Assembly (NCBI RefSeq): GCF_031851795.1
Contig: NZ_CP134696.1
Location: forward strand, 2,155,001-2,219,000
Origin: Pontibacter sp. G13
GTDB taxonomy: Bacteria; Bacteroidota; Bacteroidia; J057
Direction: 5' to 3'
Length of the DNA: 64,000 nucleotides
The position numbers were made by a program, and so were the translations under genes. The notes beneath the pieces are model-generated. The model was not told where the DNA came from. It saw only the letters and a list, made by a program, of their open reading frames with translations, and did no database searches. Shown here piece after piece: positions 1-9,573 of this stretch (the first letter of the stretch is position 1; every line of letters starts with the position of its first letter).

Positions 1-2538
1 ATCCAACACTGTCAGCGTTACGTCCCAGCTTCCGGCACTCGAAAAGCTGTAGGTTGGATTAGGGCCGACGGCTACCCCACCATCTCCAAAGTTCCAGACA
101 TAGTTGACAATGCTCGAACTGGGCGAGGGAGTGGAAGTACTTGTGAAGGTCACCGGAAGCGGCGCACAGCCTGTCTGGATATTCTGGGTGAAGTCTGCGG
201 ACGGCCCCACAGTGTTGATGTAATTCGTCAGGGTCAGCGTATCGGCACAGATCCCATCCGAAGCCACCAATTGGACCGTGTAGACGCCCGGGCTATCGTA
301 GGTATGGCTGGGACTTGCGTCGGTGGAAATATTGCCATCGCCAAAATCCCAGAGGTAATTGATCGTCCCCACCGAGTTGTTCACAAATCCCACCGTCATC
401 GGTGCACAGCCAAAAGTCGTCGGCGCGGAGAAGTTGGCAATGGGATTGGTCATCGCGATCTGTTGGGTCATCTGGTTGACACACCCCAGAGTCGAATCCG
501 TGACCGTTAGCGTGACATTGAACAGGCCAGCCGTGTTGAAGGTATGATTGGGATTCTGTGTAGTGGATGTATTGCCATCCCCAAAATCCCAGAACCACTG
601 ATTGGCACCGCTGGAAATATCGAAAAACTGGACATCTACCGGTGGATTACACCCCTGCGCAGGGGTGAAAGTAAAATCTACCAACGGCCCTACCACTTGG
701 ATGAATTGAGGCTCGATAATCGTATCTCTACATCCGAGATATTCCGCGATGTGCAGAATAGAAAAGAACCCAGTATCCTGATAGATATGATTGGGATTCT
801 GGAGATTGTTCCCAGTGCCATCCCCGAAGTTCCAGGAGAAATCAGTCGCACCTCCTGTGGACAGATCCGTAAAGCTCACATTCTGTCCAACACAGACAAT
901 CCGAGGCGTCGCATCGAATGCGGCTGTAGGACGGGTGCCCGCCTCGATATATTGATAGATCTCGGTATCCTGACACCCCGAAGCAGTCGTAACTGTCAGC
1001 GAAACCGTGTATTGCCCCGGCGTGGTGTAGACATTGGTGGGATTCTGCAACCCGGAGATATTTCCATCGCCAAACGCCCAGACATAGCTGACAATCGGAT
1101 CGGTAGCTGAAGTACTCAAGTCCAGAAAATTGACACTCAGCGGTACACATCCTTCATCCTGACTGACCGCAAAATCCGCATCTGGCTCCTGAAGCACCAC
1201 GAGATTGGGAATCAATTCCGTCGCTTGGCAGCCATCGGCAGTGGTAACCGTCAAGGAAACATCGTAGGTTCCCGAGGTGGAATAAGTCGTCGTGGGGTTC
1301 TGTCCGAGGGAGAAATTGCCATTCCCGAAATCCCATTCCCACGAAATGATGTTTCCGGTGGAATTGTCATTGAAGGAAACCAGCAAAGGACTGTTACACC
1401 CGATATTATTCGAAGCGGTAAAAGAGGGAGCCGGAGCTGGAAAGACCGTCACGACATTCGTCAGCGCCGTAAAGTCCGAACATCCACCCGAATTGTTCGC
1501 GGTTAGGGATACGGTATAGGTCCCCGGGACCGAGTAGGTATGTGTGGGATTCGTTCCAGTCGAAGTATTGCCATCCCCAAAATTCCATGTGTAGCTATCC
1601 GCACCCACCGAGAGATTCTGGAATTGCGCAGGCTGCCCCAGACAGACCGTTGTGGTCAGCCCCGTGAAGCTGGCCGTGGGATTGTTGATCACCACGAAAT
1701 TCTGCTTCGTCTCCTGCTCTTGGCATCCATTGAGATCCGTGACGGTCAAAGTCACCTCGTGGTCACCTGCAGACAGGTAGGTGTGAAGCGGATTCGGCGA
1801 AGTGGAGCCATTGCCATCTCCAAAGTCCCAGAGATATGAATAAGTCCCAGCAGGCGTCACCGAAGAATTGAACTGGACAGCCAGTGGCGCGGTACATCCT
1901 GAAGTTGGGCTAGCGGTGAAATCCACATTGGCCACCTGAGTCACAGAGATCAGATCGTTGATGATCCGAGTGTCGGTACAGCCATTGTCATCGGTGACCA
2001 CCAGCGTGATGTCATAATCGCCCGCACTGGCAAATGTATGGCTGACGATTGGTCCAAGCCCGACATTACCATCTCCGAAATCCCACAGATATGAGACAAT
2101 CGAGCCTGAACCCGAGGTGCTGTTGTCTGTGAAAGTCACCGGCAGCGGCGCACAGCCACTCAGCGTATCTGCCGAAAAATCTGCCGTAGGGTCCTCATAG
2201 ACCGTGATGTAGGCAGTCTCGGTACGGATGCTATTGATCCCATTGACCGTATCGGTGACTGTCAGGGTAACTGTATAGGTTCCCGGAACAGTGTAGGTGG
2301 CAATCACATTGTCGAACGTGGAAGTGTTGCCATTCCCAAAATTCCACAGGTAAGTATGGATAGGCCCGGTCGACAGATCCGTGAATCTCACGGTCAGGGG
2401 GCTACAGCCAGCCGTGACATCCGCGACGAAATTGGCGTTTTGAGCCATCCCACCCACGGTAAAGAGCAATCCCGCTGCCAATGCAGTCAGTGTGCGAAAT
2501 AATTGACGGGCTTGAATACAAAGGTTGACCTGTCTCAT
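1..2538 (-). CDS. Secreted multi-PKD-domain protein (N-terminal part, truncated by window edge)
   Basis: The reading frame opens at an ATG at 2538 and stays open for 846 codons to base 1, so the C-terminus lies outside the window. Residues 1-33 form a signal peptide (basic start, LTALAAGLLFTVGG core, cleavage probably after GMAQ). Ten PKD/Ig-like domains of about 82-85 residues follow. Each carries the PKD signature W-[DN]-F-G-[DN]-G (WDFGDG or WNFGNG type), whose codons lie near 83, 333, 576, 820, 1066, 1318, 1570, 1816, 2068 and 2330. Most domains also have a Cys near their start (for example LSGCAPLPVTF). PKD arrays of this kind are typical of Bacteroidota adhesins and type IX secretion cargo, but the sorting domain that would show this is not in view. 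Function is inferred as cell-surface or extracellular adhesion. Confidence 0.9.
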   Translation of the reverse strand, partial: MRQVNLCIQARQLFRTLTALAAGLLFTVGGMAQNANFVADVTAGCSPLTVRFTDLSTGPIHTYLWNFGNGNTSTFDNVIATYTVPGTYTVTLTVTDTVNGINSIRTETAYITVYEDPTADFSADTLSGCAPLPVTFTDNSTSGSGSIVSYLWDFGDGNVGLGPIVSHTFASAGDYDITLVVTDDNGCTDTRIINDLISVTQVANVDFTASPTSGCTAPLAVQFNSSVTPAGTYSYLWDFGDGNGSTSPNPLHTYLSAGDHEVTLTVTDLNGCQEQETKQNFVVINNPTASFTGLTTTVCLGQPAQFQNLSVGADSYTWNFGDGNTSTGTNPTHTYSVPGTYTVSLTANNSGGCSDFTALTNVVTVFPAPAPSFTASNNIGCNSPLLVSFNDNSTGNIISWEWDFGNGNFSLGQNPTTTYSTSGTYDVSLTVTTADGCQATELIPNLVVLQEPDADFAVSQDEGCVPLSVNFLDLSTSATDPIVSYVWAFGDGNISGLQNPTNVYTTPGQYTVSLTVTTASGCQDTEIYQYIEAGTRPTAAFDATPRIVCVGQNVSFTDLSTGGATDFSWNFGDGTGNNLQNPNHIYQDTGFFSILHIAEYLGCRDTIIEPQFIQVVGPLVDFTFTPAQGCNPPVDVQFFDISSGANQWFWDFGDGNTSTTQNPNHTFNTAGLFNVTLTVTDSTLGCVNQMTQQIAMTNPIANFSAPTTFGCAPMTVGFVNNSVGTINYLWDFGDGNISTDASPSHTYDSPGVYTVQLVASDGICADTLTLTNYINTVGPSADFTQNIQTGCAPLPVTFTSTSTPSPSSSIVNYVWNFGDGGVAVGPNPTYSFSSAGSWDVTLTVLD

Positions 2539-3177
2539 GGCGATCATTTCGAGGTTTGGAGGAGAATCGAGGAACCGACAAACAGTCCACGATTCATATA
2601 ATTCCAATAATGAAATTACCAACGATTCATATAAAACCCCTGTAGGATGTTAGTGCCCCGATCCCATTGTTCGGAAGGACTGAAAACGGATTTGGGAAAA
2701 TGCGGAAGGAAGGGTGCAGAATGTGCGCTTTAGGCGCATGGGAAGGATGTGGAATTTGGGGGCACTGGGGGCAGCAAAAAGGGCCAATAGAGTCAATGAG
2801 CCCTCATTTGGTCCTCAAGGCTGGTAATTCTCCGGTATAGGATTCGAGGAAAAATCAACATTTCGTAACAACTGAATCATGAAGGAAATGGATCATTCAA
2901 CCATCATATCCTCGTGTTGCATCGAACTGCTGCCCGTTTTTAGGATTCGGAATTTTCATCGACTGTCTTTGGGAGAAAATTCTCCTAAGATTTCAGGACA
3001 AATTGACCCACCTGGAGGGTTTGGAAGCGCGAATGGCACAACGGGTAGGGGCAACCTGTAACAATCGGAGAATGAATGGGGTGTTGGAGGAACGCGATTT
3101 GCGGAATGAATTTGAGACGGCTGGCATTCCATTTAATGCCCAAAACCACTAATTTGGCAAACCTAACCCGTCATTGT
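2539..3177. other. Intergenic region, no gene seen
   Basis: About 640 bases separate two divergent genes. No convincing reading frame is present. It contains the 12-bp direct repeat described separately and a weak small hairpin near 2730-2748. No promoter box of good quality was recognised for the guanylyltransferase gene to the right. Confidence 0.5.
2589..2633 (-). repeat. 12-bp direct repeat upstream of the PKD gene
   Basis: The 12-mer ACGATTCATATA occurs at 2589-2600 and again at 2622-2633, 33 bp apart start to start, 51-95 bp upstream of the PKD start codon. An AT-rich direct repeat on one DNA face at this distance could be a regulator site or part of the promoter. No known regulator motif is recognised. 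Confidence 0.4.
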
Positions 3178-4260
3178 ATGAACAACAAAAATCATTACGT
3201 CATCATCATGGCCGGCGGCATCGGAAGCCGTTTTTGGCCAATGAGTCGTAGCAAATTCCCCAAGCAATTTCACGATATCCTGGGCCGGGGAAAAACCTTG
3301 ATCCAAGAGACCTTCGAAAGGTTCCAAGCATATATTCCCACTGAGAATATCTACGTTGTCACCAACGAACGATATAAAGGACTGGTCCAGAGCCAGCTCC
3401 CTGAAATGTCCGACGACCAGATCCTGCTCGAACCCGTTGGACGCAACACTGCACCTTGTGTGGCTTATGCCGCCTACAAAATCAATAAGATCAATCCCAA
3501 CGCGACCTTTGTCGTAGCGCCTTCCGATCACTTGATCGCCAAGGAAGAGGTATTCCGCGACAAATTGCTCCTCGGACTGAACGCCTGCGAAACGCAGGAC
3601 ATCATCATGACATTGGGTATCACGCCTACCCGCCCTGATACGGGATATGGCTACATCCAATTCCTCGAAGATGATCAGAACCGCGGATACTACAAGGTCA
3701 AGACCTTTACCGAAAAGCCTGAGCTGGAAGTAGCTGAGAGCTTTCTGGAGAGTGGAGACTATGTCTGGAATGCGGGAATCTTCCTCTTCTCAGCGTCTAC
3801 CATTCGCAAGGCATTTGAGTCCTTCCTCCCTGAAATGGCGGATCAGTTCGATTCCATCGTGGATGCCTACTACACGCCACAGGAGCAGGAAGAAGTCAAC
3901 AAGACCTATCGCGCTTGCCAGAACATCTCCATTGACTTCGGGATCATGGAAAAAGCCGAGAATGTCTTTGTCATTCCGGCAGACTTTGGCTGGAGCGACC
4001 TCGGTACTTGGGGCTCCGTGCACGAGAATTCCGAGCGGGACATGCACGACAATGCTGCCCAAGGAGAAGCGATCGTTTACGATTCCTTCAACAACATGGT
4101 CCGTACTTCCGATGGCAAAATGGTCGTACTGAAAGGGCTTGAAGGATTCATCGTCGTCGATACCGAAGATGCTTTGCTGATCTGCAAGAAGGATGATGAG
4201 CAATTCATCAAACAGATTGTCGGAGATCTCAAAGGCAAATTCGGAGAGAAATTCGTCTGA
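3178..4260 (+). CDS. Mannose-1-phosphate guanylyltransferase
   Basis: This 360-residue enzyme makes GDP-mannose from mannose-1-phosphate and GTP, a precursor for surface glycans. The N-terminus has the nucleotidyltransferase signature (MAGGIGSRFWPMSRSKFPKQF, residues about 9-29), followed by EPVGRNTAPC and the YGYIQF and FTEKP motifs; the sugar-binding VWNAGIFLF segment is also present. Length matches the monofunctional bacterial family, which lacks the C-terminal isomerase domain. The ATG at 3178 is chosen because the conserved fold starts directly after it; an in-frame extension to 3076 has no family resemblance. A strong terminator follows the stop. Confidence 0.93.
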   Translation: MNNKNHYVIIMAGGIGSRFWPMSRSKFPKQFHDILGRGKTLIQETFERFQAYIPTENIYVVTNERYKGLVQSQLPEMSDDQILLEPVGRNTAPCVAYAAYKINKINPNATFVVAPSDHLIAKEEVFRDKLLLGLNACETQDIIMTLGITPTRPDTGYGYIQFLEDDQNRGYYKVKTFTEKPELEVAESFLESGDYVWNAGIFLFSASTIRKAFESFLPEMADQFDSIVDAYYTPQEQEEVNKTYRACQNISIDFGIMEKAENVFVIPADFGWSDLGTWGSVHENSERDMHDNAAQGEAIVYDSFNNMVRTSDGKMVVLKGLEGFIVVDTEDALLICKKDDEQFIKQIVGDLKGKFGEKFV

Positions 4261-4290
4261 CAAGGCTTCCCCAAACAGCTTAATCCTATA

Positions 4291-4326
4291 CGCCACCGGG
4301 AAGCGATTCCCGAGTGGCGTTTTTTT
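4291..4326 (+). terminator. Rho-independent terminator of the guanylyltransferase gene
   Basis: Hairpin with arms CGCCAC-CGGGAA and TTCCCG-GTGGCG (one bulged A), a GCGA loop, then seven T residues. It lies 30 bases after the stop codon. Confidence 0.9.
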
Positions 4327-4442
4327 GTGCCCCGTTCAATTGGACAAATGCACGGAAGATTGGGTACATATGCATCCTTCCAACCGATTGAACATTTTTT
4401 AGTCGAAAAAGAATTTTTCCAATGAACTGGCAAATAATTGCT

Positions 4443-4450
4443 TATATTTG
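4443..4450 (+). promoter_or_regulatory. Probable -7 promoter box of asd
   Basis: TATATTTG matches the Bacteroidota -7 consensus TAnnTTTG and sits 62 bases before the asd start codon, downstream of the previous terminator. No clear -33 TTG box was found at the usual 17-23 bp spacing. Confidence 0.5.
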
Positions 4451-4511
4451 CCACCGTTTGTCAGTGAAAACATCCGATCACTGACGATTTATCAACACCA
4501 TTCCAAGAAAA

Positions 4512-5495
4512 ATGAAAGTTGCAGTAGTAGGCGCCACTGGCCTCGTCGGCACTCAGATGATGAAAGTGCTCGAGGAGATGAGTTTCCCTGTGTCAGAACT
4601 GATTCCTGTCGCTTCGGCGAAATCCGCAGGTAAACAGGTGACCTTTCAGGGTAAACAGTGGACAGTCGTAGGAATGGAGGATGGTATCGCCGCCCGCCCG
4701 GACTTCGCACTGTTCTCCGCGGGGGGAAGCACCAGCAAAGCCTGGGCGCCCAAATTCGTCGAAGTCGGAACCATCGTCATCGACAATTCATCTGCCTGGC
4801 GGATGGATCCCAATGTCCCACTGGTGGTTCCCGAGGTAAATCTCGACGCGGCCAAGGGCAGCAAGCTGATTGCCAACCCCAACTGTTCCACGATCCAAAT
4901 GATGCTGGCCCTCGCGCCGATCCACCGGAAGTACGGAATTAAACGGTTGGTAATCTCGACTTACCAAAGTGTAACCGGTACCGGCAAAGCCGCCGTGGAC
5001 CAACTCTTCGGAGAGCGTGAAGGCAAAGACGTAGAAGCGGTTTACCCGCAGAAAATCGACCTCAATGTCCTCCCGCATTGCGATATCTTCCTGGACAATG
5101 ACTACACCAAGGAAGAAATGAAGATGGTACACGAGACCCGCAAGATTCTCGGAGACGACGACATCCGCATCACCGCCACTGCTGTACGCGTGCCTGTGAT
5201 CGGCGGACACTCTGAATCCATCAATATAGAGACTGAACAGCCATTCGAAATCGAAGACATCAAGCAGATGCTCGCTGATTCCGAAGGGGTGATCCTCAAG
5301 GACAATCCTGCAGAACTCTCCTACCCTACCCTACTCGACGCGGCTGACCGCAACGAAGTGTTTGTAGGACGGATTCGCCGCGATGACTCCATCGACAATG
5401 GACTGAACCTCTGGTGTGTAGCCGACAATCTCCGCAAAGGAGCTGCTACCAATGCCGTTCAGATCGCGCAGGCGTTGATCAAGGAAAATGCATAA
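4512..5495 (+). CDS. asd: Aspartate-semialdehyde dehydrogenase
   Basis: The 327-residue product reduces aspartyl-4-phosphate to aspartate semialdehyde with NADPH, the branch point to lysine/diaminopimelate, threonine and methionine. The Rossmann motif GATGLVGTQMM is at residues 8-18, the catalytic cysteine lies in NPNCSTIQM (about residues 117-125), and the GGHSESI segment carries the active-site histidine. Length is normal for the family. The gene stands alone between its own promoter box and terminator. Confidence 0.96.
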   Translation: MKVAVVGATGLVGTQMMKVLEEMSFPVSELIPVASAKSAGKQVTFQGKQWTVVGMEDGIAARPDFALFSAGGSTSKAWAPKFVEVGTIVIDNSSAWRMDPNVPLVVPEVNLDAAKGSKLIANPNCSTIQMMLALAPIHRKYGIKRLVISTYQSVTGTGKAAVDQLFGEREGKDVEAVYPQKIDLNVLPHCDIFLDNDYTKEEMKMVHETRKILGDDDIRITATAVRVPVIGGHSESINIETEQPFEIEDIKQMLADSEGVILKDNPAELSYPTLLDAADRNEVFVGRIRRDDSIDNGLNLWCVADNLRKGAATNAVQIAQALIKENA

Positions 5496-5531
5496 CACTC
5501 AACGACGCTGATTTTTCTATCTCACAATAGT

Positions 5532-5560
5532 AAACGGCTTCCCATCGGGAGGCCGTTTTT
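5532..5560 (+). terminator. Rho-independent terminator of asd
   Basis: AAACGGC-TTCCC pairs with GGGAG-GCCGTTT around a short ATC loop and ends in a T run, 37 bases after the asd stop. Confidence 0.85.
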
Positions 5561-5734
5561 GGTTGGATCTCCCCACACAAGTGCTGAAAGCACGACACAT
5601 CCTTGCAGGATTTTTCAACTCCCTCCACTCGAGGAAGCCGTTTCCTCCCACAAACGCCCCCTCGGACTCCACTTTTTCCCAAGAATGTTTAACCAAGTCG
5701 CGGATCTGCGGTTATTCGGAGAAAATCAACTGCT

Positions 5735-6124
5735 ATGACTAATCGAGAAGTTATCGAAAGATGTTATGCCGCCTTCAACAATGGCGACATGGTGGAATGG
5801 GCCAAGTTTTGCCACCCCAACGCAAAGTTCCACACCTTGGGCAATCTGCCCACCTCGGGAGTTTTCACTGGTCCAGAGGACATTATCCACGGCTGCCTCT
5901 CCAAAATTCCCATGTTTTGGTCAAACTTCCAGGTGAAGATCCGCAACATTTACGAAGCTGGAGACACCTGCTTCGTTCATTGCGACATGACCGCGCGCAA
6001 CCTCACCACTGAAGGGTTGCACATGATGCGCATATCCAACGACCAATTCACCTTCTTCCAGGCCTTTGACGACACCGGCCAAATGCAGGCTGCGATGGAG
6101 CAAAGAGCTGCTGGCGCCAATTGA
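5735..6124 (+). CDS. SnoaL-like / NTF2-fold protein
   Basis: A 129-residue protein with the pattern of SnoaL-like NTF2-fold proteins: an N-terminal helix (REVIERCYAAFNNGDM), the strand FCHPNAKFHTLG, a central G-[PE]-E-D helix (VFTGPEDIIHGCL) and the late strands CFVHCDMTARN and MMRISNDQFTFFQAFDD. Members act as ketosteroid-isomerase-like enzymes, lyases or ligand-binding proteins, so the substrate cannot be assigned. No obvious operon partner; a structured repeat element begins 15 bases after the stop. Confidence 0.8.
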   Translation: MTNREVIERCYAAFNNGDMVEWAKFCHPNAKFHTLGNLPTSGVFTGPEDIIHGCLSKIPMFWSNFQVKIRNIYEAGDTCFVHCDMTARNLTTEGLHMMRISNDQFTFFQAFDDTGQMQAAMEQRAAGAN

Positions 6125-6138
6125 GATCTGACGGAGCA

Positions 6139-6324
6139 TTTGGGCGTGCCCCGTCGAGCTTGGGATCAGATTTCCTCCCAAGCTGCATTCGACGGGTCGG
6201 CCTCCTCCGTGCTCGTTGACACTCGGTCGGGGATCTGGAGACGATATATCGCCGTCTCCAGATCCCCGACTCCGCCTAAGGGCGGCCACTACGGAGGCCT
6301 CACGCCGCCGCAAGCCATCCGCAC
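6139..6324 (-). repeat. Structured intergenic repeat element, copy 1
   Basis: Read on the minus strand it begins TGCGGATGGC, continues through GGCGTGAGG and ends GGGCACGCCCAAA. Internal stem A is an 18-bp perfect hairpin (6226-6243 with 6253-6270, arms GTCGGGGATCTGGAGACG and its complement, 9-nt loop). Stem B pairs 6150-6157 with 6189-6196 (CCCGTCGA / TCGACGGG) and encloses a second 9-bp hairpin. The ends (GGCGTG / CACGCC) can also pair. Four further copies lie at 17637, 34247, 46671 and 53346. Confidence 0.8.
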
Positions 6325-6412
6325 CTTTCATTTTTACATGGAGCATCTGAAGCACAGGCAGGGAATGAAATTCCCCGCCTGTGACATACCGAGCCTTTAG
6401 CCCTCGCATATT

Positions 6413-8190
6413 GTGAGCGCTGTAGGCTCGACATCCCACAGTCAAGGGTTTCCAACCCTTGACTACCGCCCGGGGAGCGAAACCCAATGCCAAGCCCACT
6501 CCCCCTTTGTGTCATTCTGAAAAATCTGAAGCACAGGCCTGTGCGCTGGGGATTTATTCAGAATCTTGGGAGGAATGAATGTCCAGCGTCGGCGCCAATC
6601 GGGGATCTCCTGAGCGCGAAGCCTCCTGCTATGCGAAAAAAAATACCTCATCCCGCAAAATTTCGTAGCGGTGGCGTCGGTGGGCCGGGAAATTTATGCG
6701 GGATCCCAAGCCTCGTGCATGCCGGGACTTGTCTTTTACCAAGCGTGGAACATCCATCCGCTCCACATCCCCAAACCCCACACGTCATCCCCGACGGCCA
6801 TAGCCGAGGCCCCAGCGCCCACCCCGATCGGGGATCTCCTGAGCGTGTACATGCATGCCGTGCCCACTCCCCCTTTGTGTCATTCTGAAAAATCTGAAGC
6901 GTGGGCCTCTGCGTTGGGGATTTATTCAGAATCTCAAGCTTCGTGCATGCCGGGACTTGTCTTTTACCAAGCGTGGAACATCCATCCGCTCCACATCCCC
7001 AAACCCCACACGTCATCCCCGACGGCCATAGCCGAGGCCCCAGCGCCCGCCCCGATCGGGGATCTCCTGAGCGCGTGCATGCATGCCAGGCCTGCCCCGC
7101 AGGCCCCCTTGGCGATCTCCTTGGATGCCATGCTAGCTCGGGGAGATTCCACCTCTGCCACCGACACGCGCAGGCCGCGGCCGATGGCAGGCTGGAATGA
7201 CGTGATGGGGTGGGATGGAATCCTGCCCTACGGATGCCGAGCAGGAGCCGGATTACCCACAGGCCAGTCCACTGGCCGAAATCCGCCTCAGCGATCCCGG
7301 ATAAATTCCGCCGCCCGAAGGCCTCCACGGGAATTTTCCGGGATGAGGCAATATGTTTGTTGAGTATTTGTGCAAGCGCTGTAGGCGCGACATCCCACAG
7401 GCAAGGGTTTCCAACCCTTGACTATGGCACGGGGAGCGAAACCCAATGCCAAGCCCACTCCCCCTTTGTGTCATTCTGAAAAATCTGAAGCACAGGCCTG
7501 TGTGCTGGGGATTTATTCAGAATCTTGGGAGGAATGAATGTCCAGCGCCCCAAGATCCTGAATCGACCCCCATCGCCGGAAGCCTCGGCTATGGCCGTTC
7601 AGGATGACATATTGGGAAGGAATGAGATCCTGCCCTGCGGGCACCCAACCGCAAACCCCGTTGCAGGGACGCGAGATCCCGGATAAATCCCGCCTCGCCC
7701 GAAGGCCTCCACGGGAATTTTCCGGGATGAGGTAATATCTTTGTTGAGTATTTGTGCAAGCGCTGTAGGCGCGACATCCCACAGGCAAGGGTTTCCAACC
7801 CTTGACTACCGCCCGGGGAGCGAAACCCAATGCCAAGCCCACTCCCCCTTTGTGTCATTCTGAAAAATCTGAAGCACAGGCCTGTGTGCTGGGGATTTAT
7901 TCAGAATCTTGGGAGGAATGAATGTCCAGCGCCCCAAGATCCTGAATCGACCCCCATCGCCGGAAGCCTCGGCTATGGCCGTTCAGGATGACATATTGGG
8001 AAGGAATGAGATCCTGCCCTGCGGGCGCCCTACCTGCGACTCCCGTTGCAGCGACGCGAGATCCCGGATAAATTCCGCCGCCCGAAGGCCTCCACGGGAA
8101 TTTTCCGGGATGAGGCAATATGTTTGTTGAGTATTTGTGCAAGCGCTGTAGGCGGGACATCCCACACTCAAGGGTTTCCAACCCTTGACT
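6413..8190. repeat. Mosaic of long intergenic repeats
   Basis: A block of about 383-384 bp occurs in tandem at 7371-7754 and 7755-8137, with a partial third copy at 8138-8190 and a related partial copy at 6415-6590. A different 228-bp unit starts at 6719 and again at 6947. Both share the module starting CCCACTCCCCCTTTGTGTC, seen at 6495, 6863, 7454 and 7838. A small palindrome (CAAGGG-TT-TCC-AA-CCCTTG type) recurs at about 6443, 7404, 7786 and 8170. Open frames of up to 230 codons exist on both strands but consist of the repeats and have no protein-like features. I see no transposase. Confidence 0.8.
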
Positions 8191-8265
8191 GACTATGGCT
8201 CGAATGAAAAAGAAGCCCTCCCCAAAGGCCCCCTCGGCGATCCTTCTTGACTATGGGTGCTTCAT

Positions 8266-9570
8266 TTACTCCGTTTGGACATCCACCAATTTGAGAAAAT
8301 GATGGAAAATCCTCGCTAGCACAGACTGCTCTCTCGTAATAACCTTGCAATTGCCGATCATGCCCGGGCGGTACGCAAGAGGTTGATTCTGATGGGTAAT
8401 CAACTCATCGCCCAATTCCACCTCCACATGATAGGTCCGATTTTCAGTATCGGGAACCTGTCCAAGCTTGACCACTTTGCCAGTCAAATGACCATACTCC
8501 TCGAAAGGATAGTCTACCACTTGAATATGTACCGCATTCCCAAGCTTGATTTTGCCATAACGATCAGCACTCACCGCCAGGTGGGCGACATAGCCCTTGG
8601 CCACAGGCACAATGGAGTACACAGCGGTACCCGGATCGAGATGCTGCCCTACAGCAAATGGCTGCATCTCGGCCACTGTGCCCGCGATTGGAGATTCAAC
8701 CCAATAGGCTTTTCGCCAATGCTTGAGCTCATTCTTCAATTGCATGATAGCGGCAGACAGGTTATTCCCAAACACTCGCTCTTGCTCCTCCATTTCTTGG
8801 TTCAGTTCCACGATCAACTGACCGAGTTCCTTGAGATTGAGGCGCTCTGACAGGATACTTTTCTCCAGGGACTCCACGGCTTGTTCCTTGGCGAGCAACG
8901 TGTTTTGTTCCTTCAGGAAAGCCAATTCAGCGATTACGCCTTCTCGATACAATTGCTCCTGAACTTCGAAGGTGTGCCGGGCATTGGCCAGTGCTTTTTG
9001 ATCCAGTACCCATTGTCGCTCGGAAACCTCGATCATATCCGCCAACAGTAACCGCTTGGATCGCTGGAAGTCAATCTCCTGCTGTGCCCGGGCATCTATT
9101 TTCCATACATGATAATCCAGACACAGCTGACGAATCTCCAAATATCGGTTCTGCAATTCTCCAAGCACCAATCCTTCATCCAAAAACGCGGGCAGACGAT
9201 CGGGATGCTTCTGAAATTCGTCCAGATCTGGGATCAGATTCATGAGATATTCGAAGCCCTCCGCGGTCAGTTCACTTTCAATCTCCGCGAGTTTCTGCCC
9301 AGCGGAAACTTGTTCACCTTCCTTCACAAGCAATGCTGCCAACTTTCCTCCACTTGGAGTCTGCGTCTGGATAGCTGGCTCGGAGGTATGTACAGCTCCT
9401 TCCGCTTGGATGATATCTGGATAGCGGATAACCCAGCCCAGCAACAACACCAGCACAATCATCCCCACAAAAAGATTACCCCCAGAGTTCAGGAGCCAAT
9501 GCGAAGGAGGTGTGAGAAGCGATTGGACCTCCTCAGATCTCAGTTCGATATCTGCTAGTTTGATCGGCAT
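8266..9570 (-). CDS. HlyD-type membrane-fusion / periplasmic adaptor protein of peptide exporter
   Basis: A 434-residue adaptor that would link the inner-membrane ABC exporter encoded just upstream to an outer-membrane channel. It has a short cytoplasmic N-terminus, one membrane segment (about residues 31-49, FVGMIVLVLLLGWVI), a half-lipoyl domain (GGKLAALLVKEGEQVSAGQKLAEI), a long helical hairpin of about 200 residues rich in Glu, Gln and Leu, the second half-lipoyl segment (SPIAGTVAEM with GQHLDPGTAVYSIVP) and a C-terminal beta-barrel domain. It starts 3 bases after the exporter stop codon, so the two are translated from one mRNA. Last gene of the cassette; downstream lies repeat DNA without a recognisable terminator. 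Confidence 0.92.
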   Translation of the reverse strand: MPIKLADIELRSEEVQSLLTPPSHWLLNSGGNLFVGMIVLVLLLGWVIRYPDIIQAEGAVHTSEPAIQTQTPSGGKLAALLVKEGEQVSAGQKLAEIESELTAEGFEYLMNLIPDLDEFQKHPDRLPAFLDEGLVLGELQNRYLEIRQLCLDYHVWKIDARAQQEIDFQRSKRLLLADMIEVSERQWVLDQKALANARHTFEVQEQLYREGVIAELAFLKEQNTLLAKEQAVESLEKSILSERLNLKELGQLIVELNQEMEEQERVFGNNLSAAIMQLKNELKHWRKAYWVESPIAGTVAEMQPFAVGQHLDPGTAVYSIVPVAKGYVAHLAVSADRYGKIKLGNAVHIQVVDYPFEEYGHLTGKVVKLGQVPDTENRTYHVEVELGDELITHQNQPLAYRPGMIGNCKVITREQSVLARIFHHFLKLVDVQTE

Positions 9571-9573
9571 GGG

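Noticed and set aside
6648-7363. Long open frames on both strands (226 and 230 codons)
   Set aside because: They lie in the repeat mosaic, overlap each other, repeat internally with the DNA units and lack domain-like features.
6413-8190. CRISPR array
   Set aside because: Repeat units are hundreds of bases long without regular short spacers.
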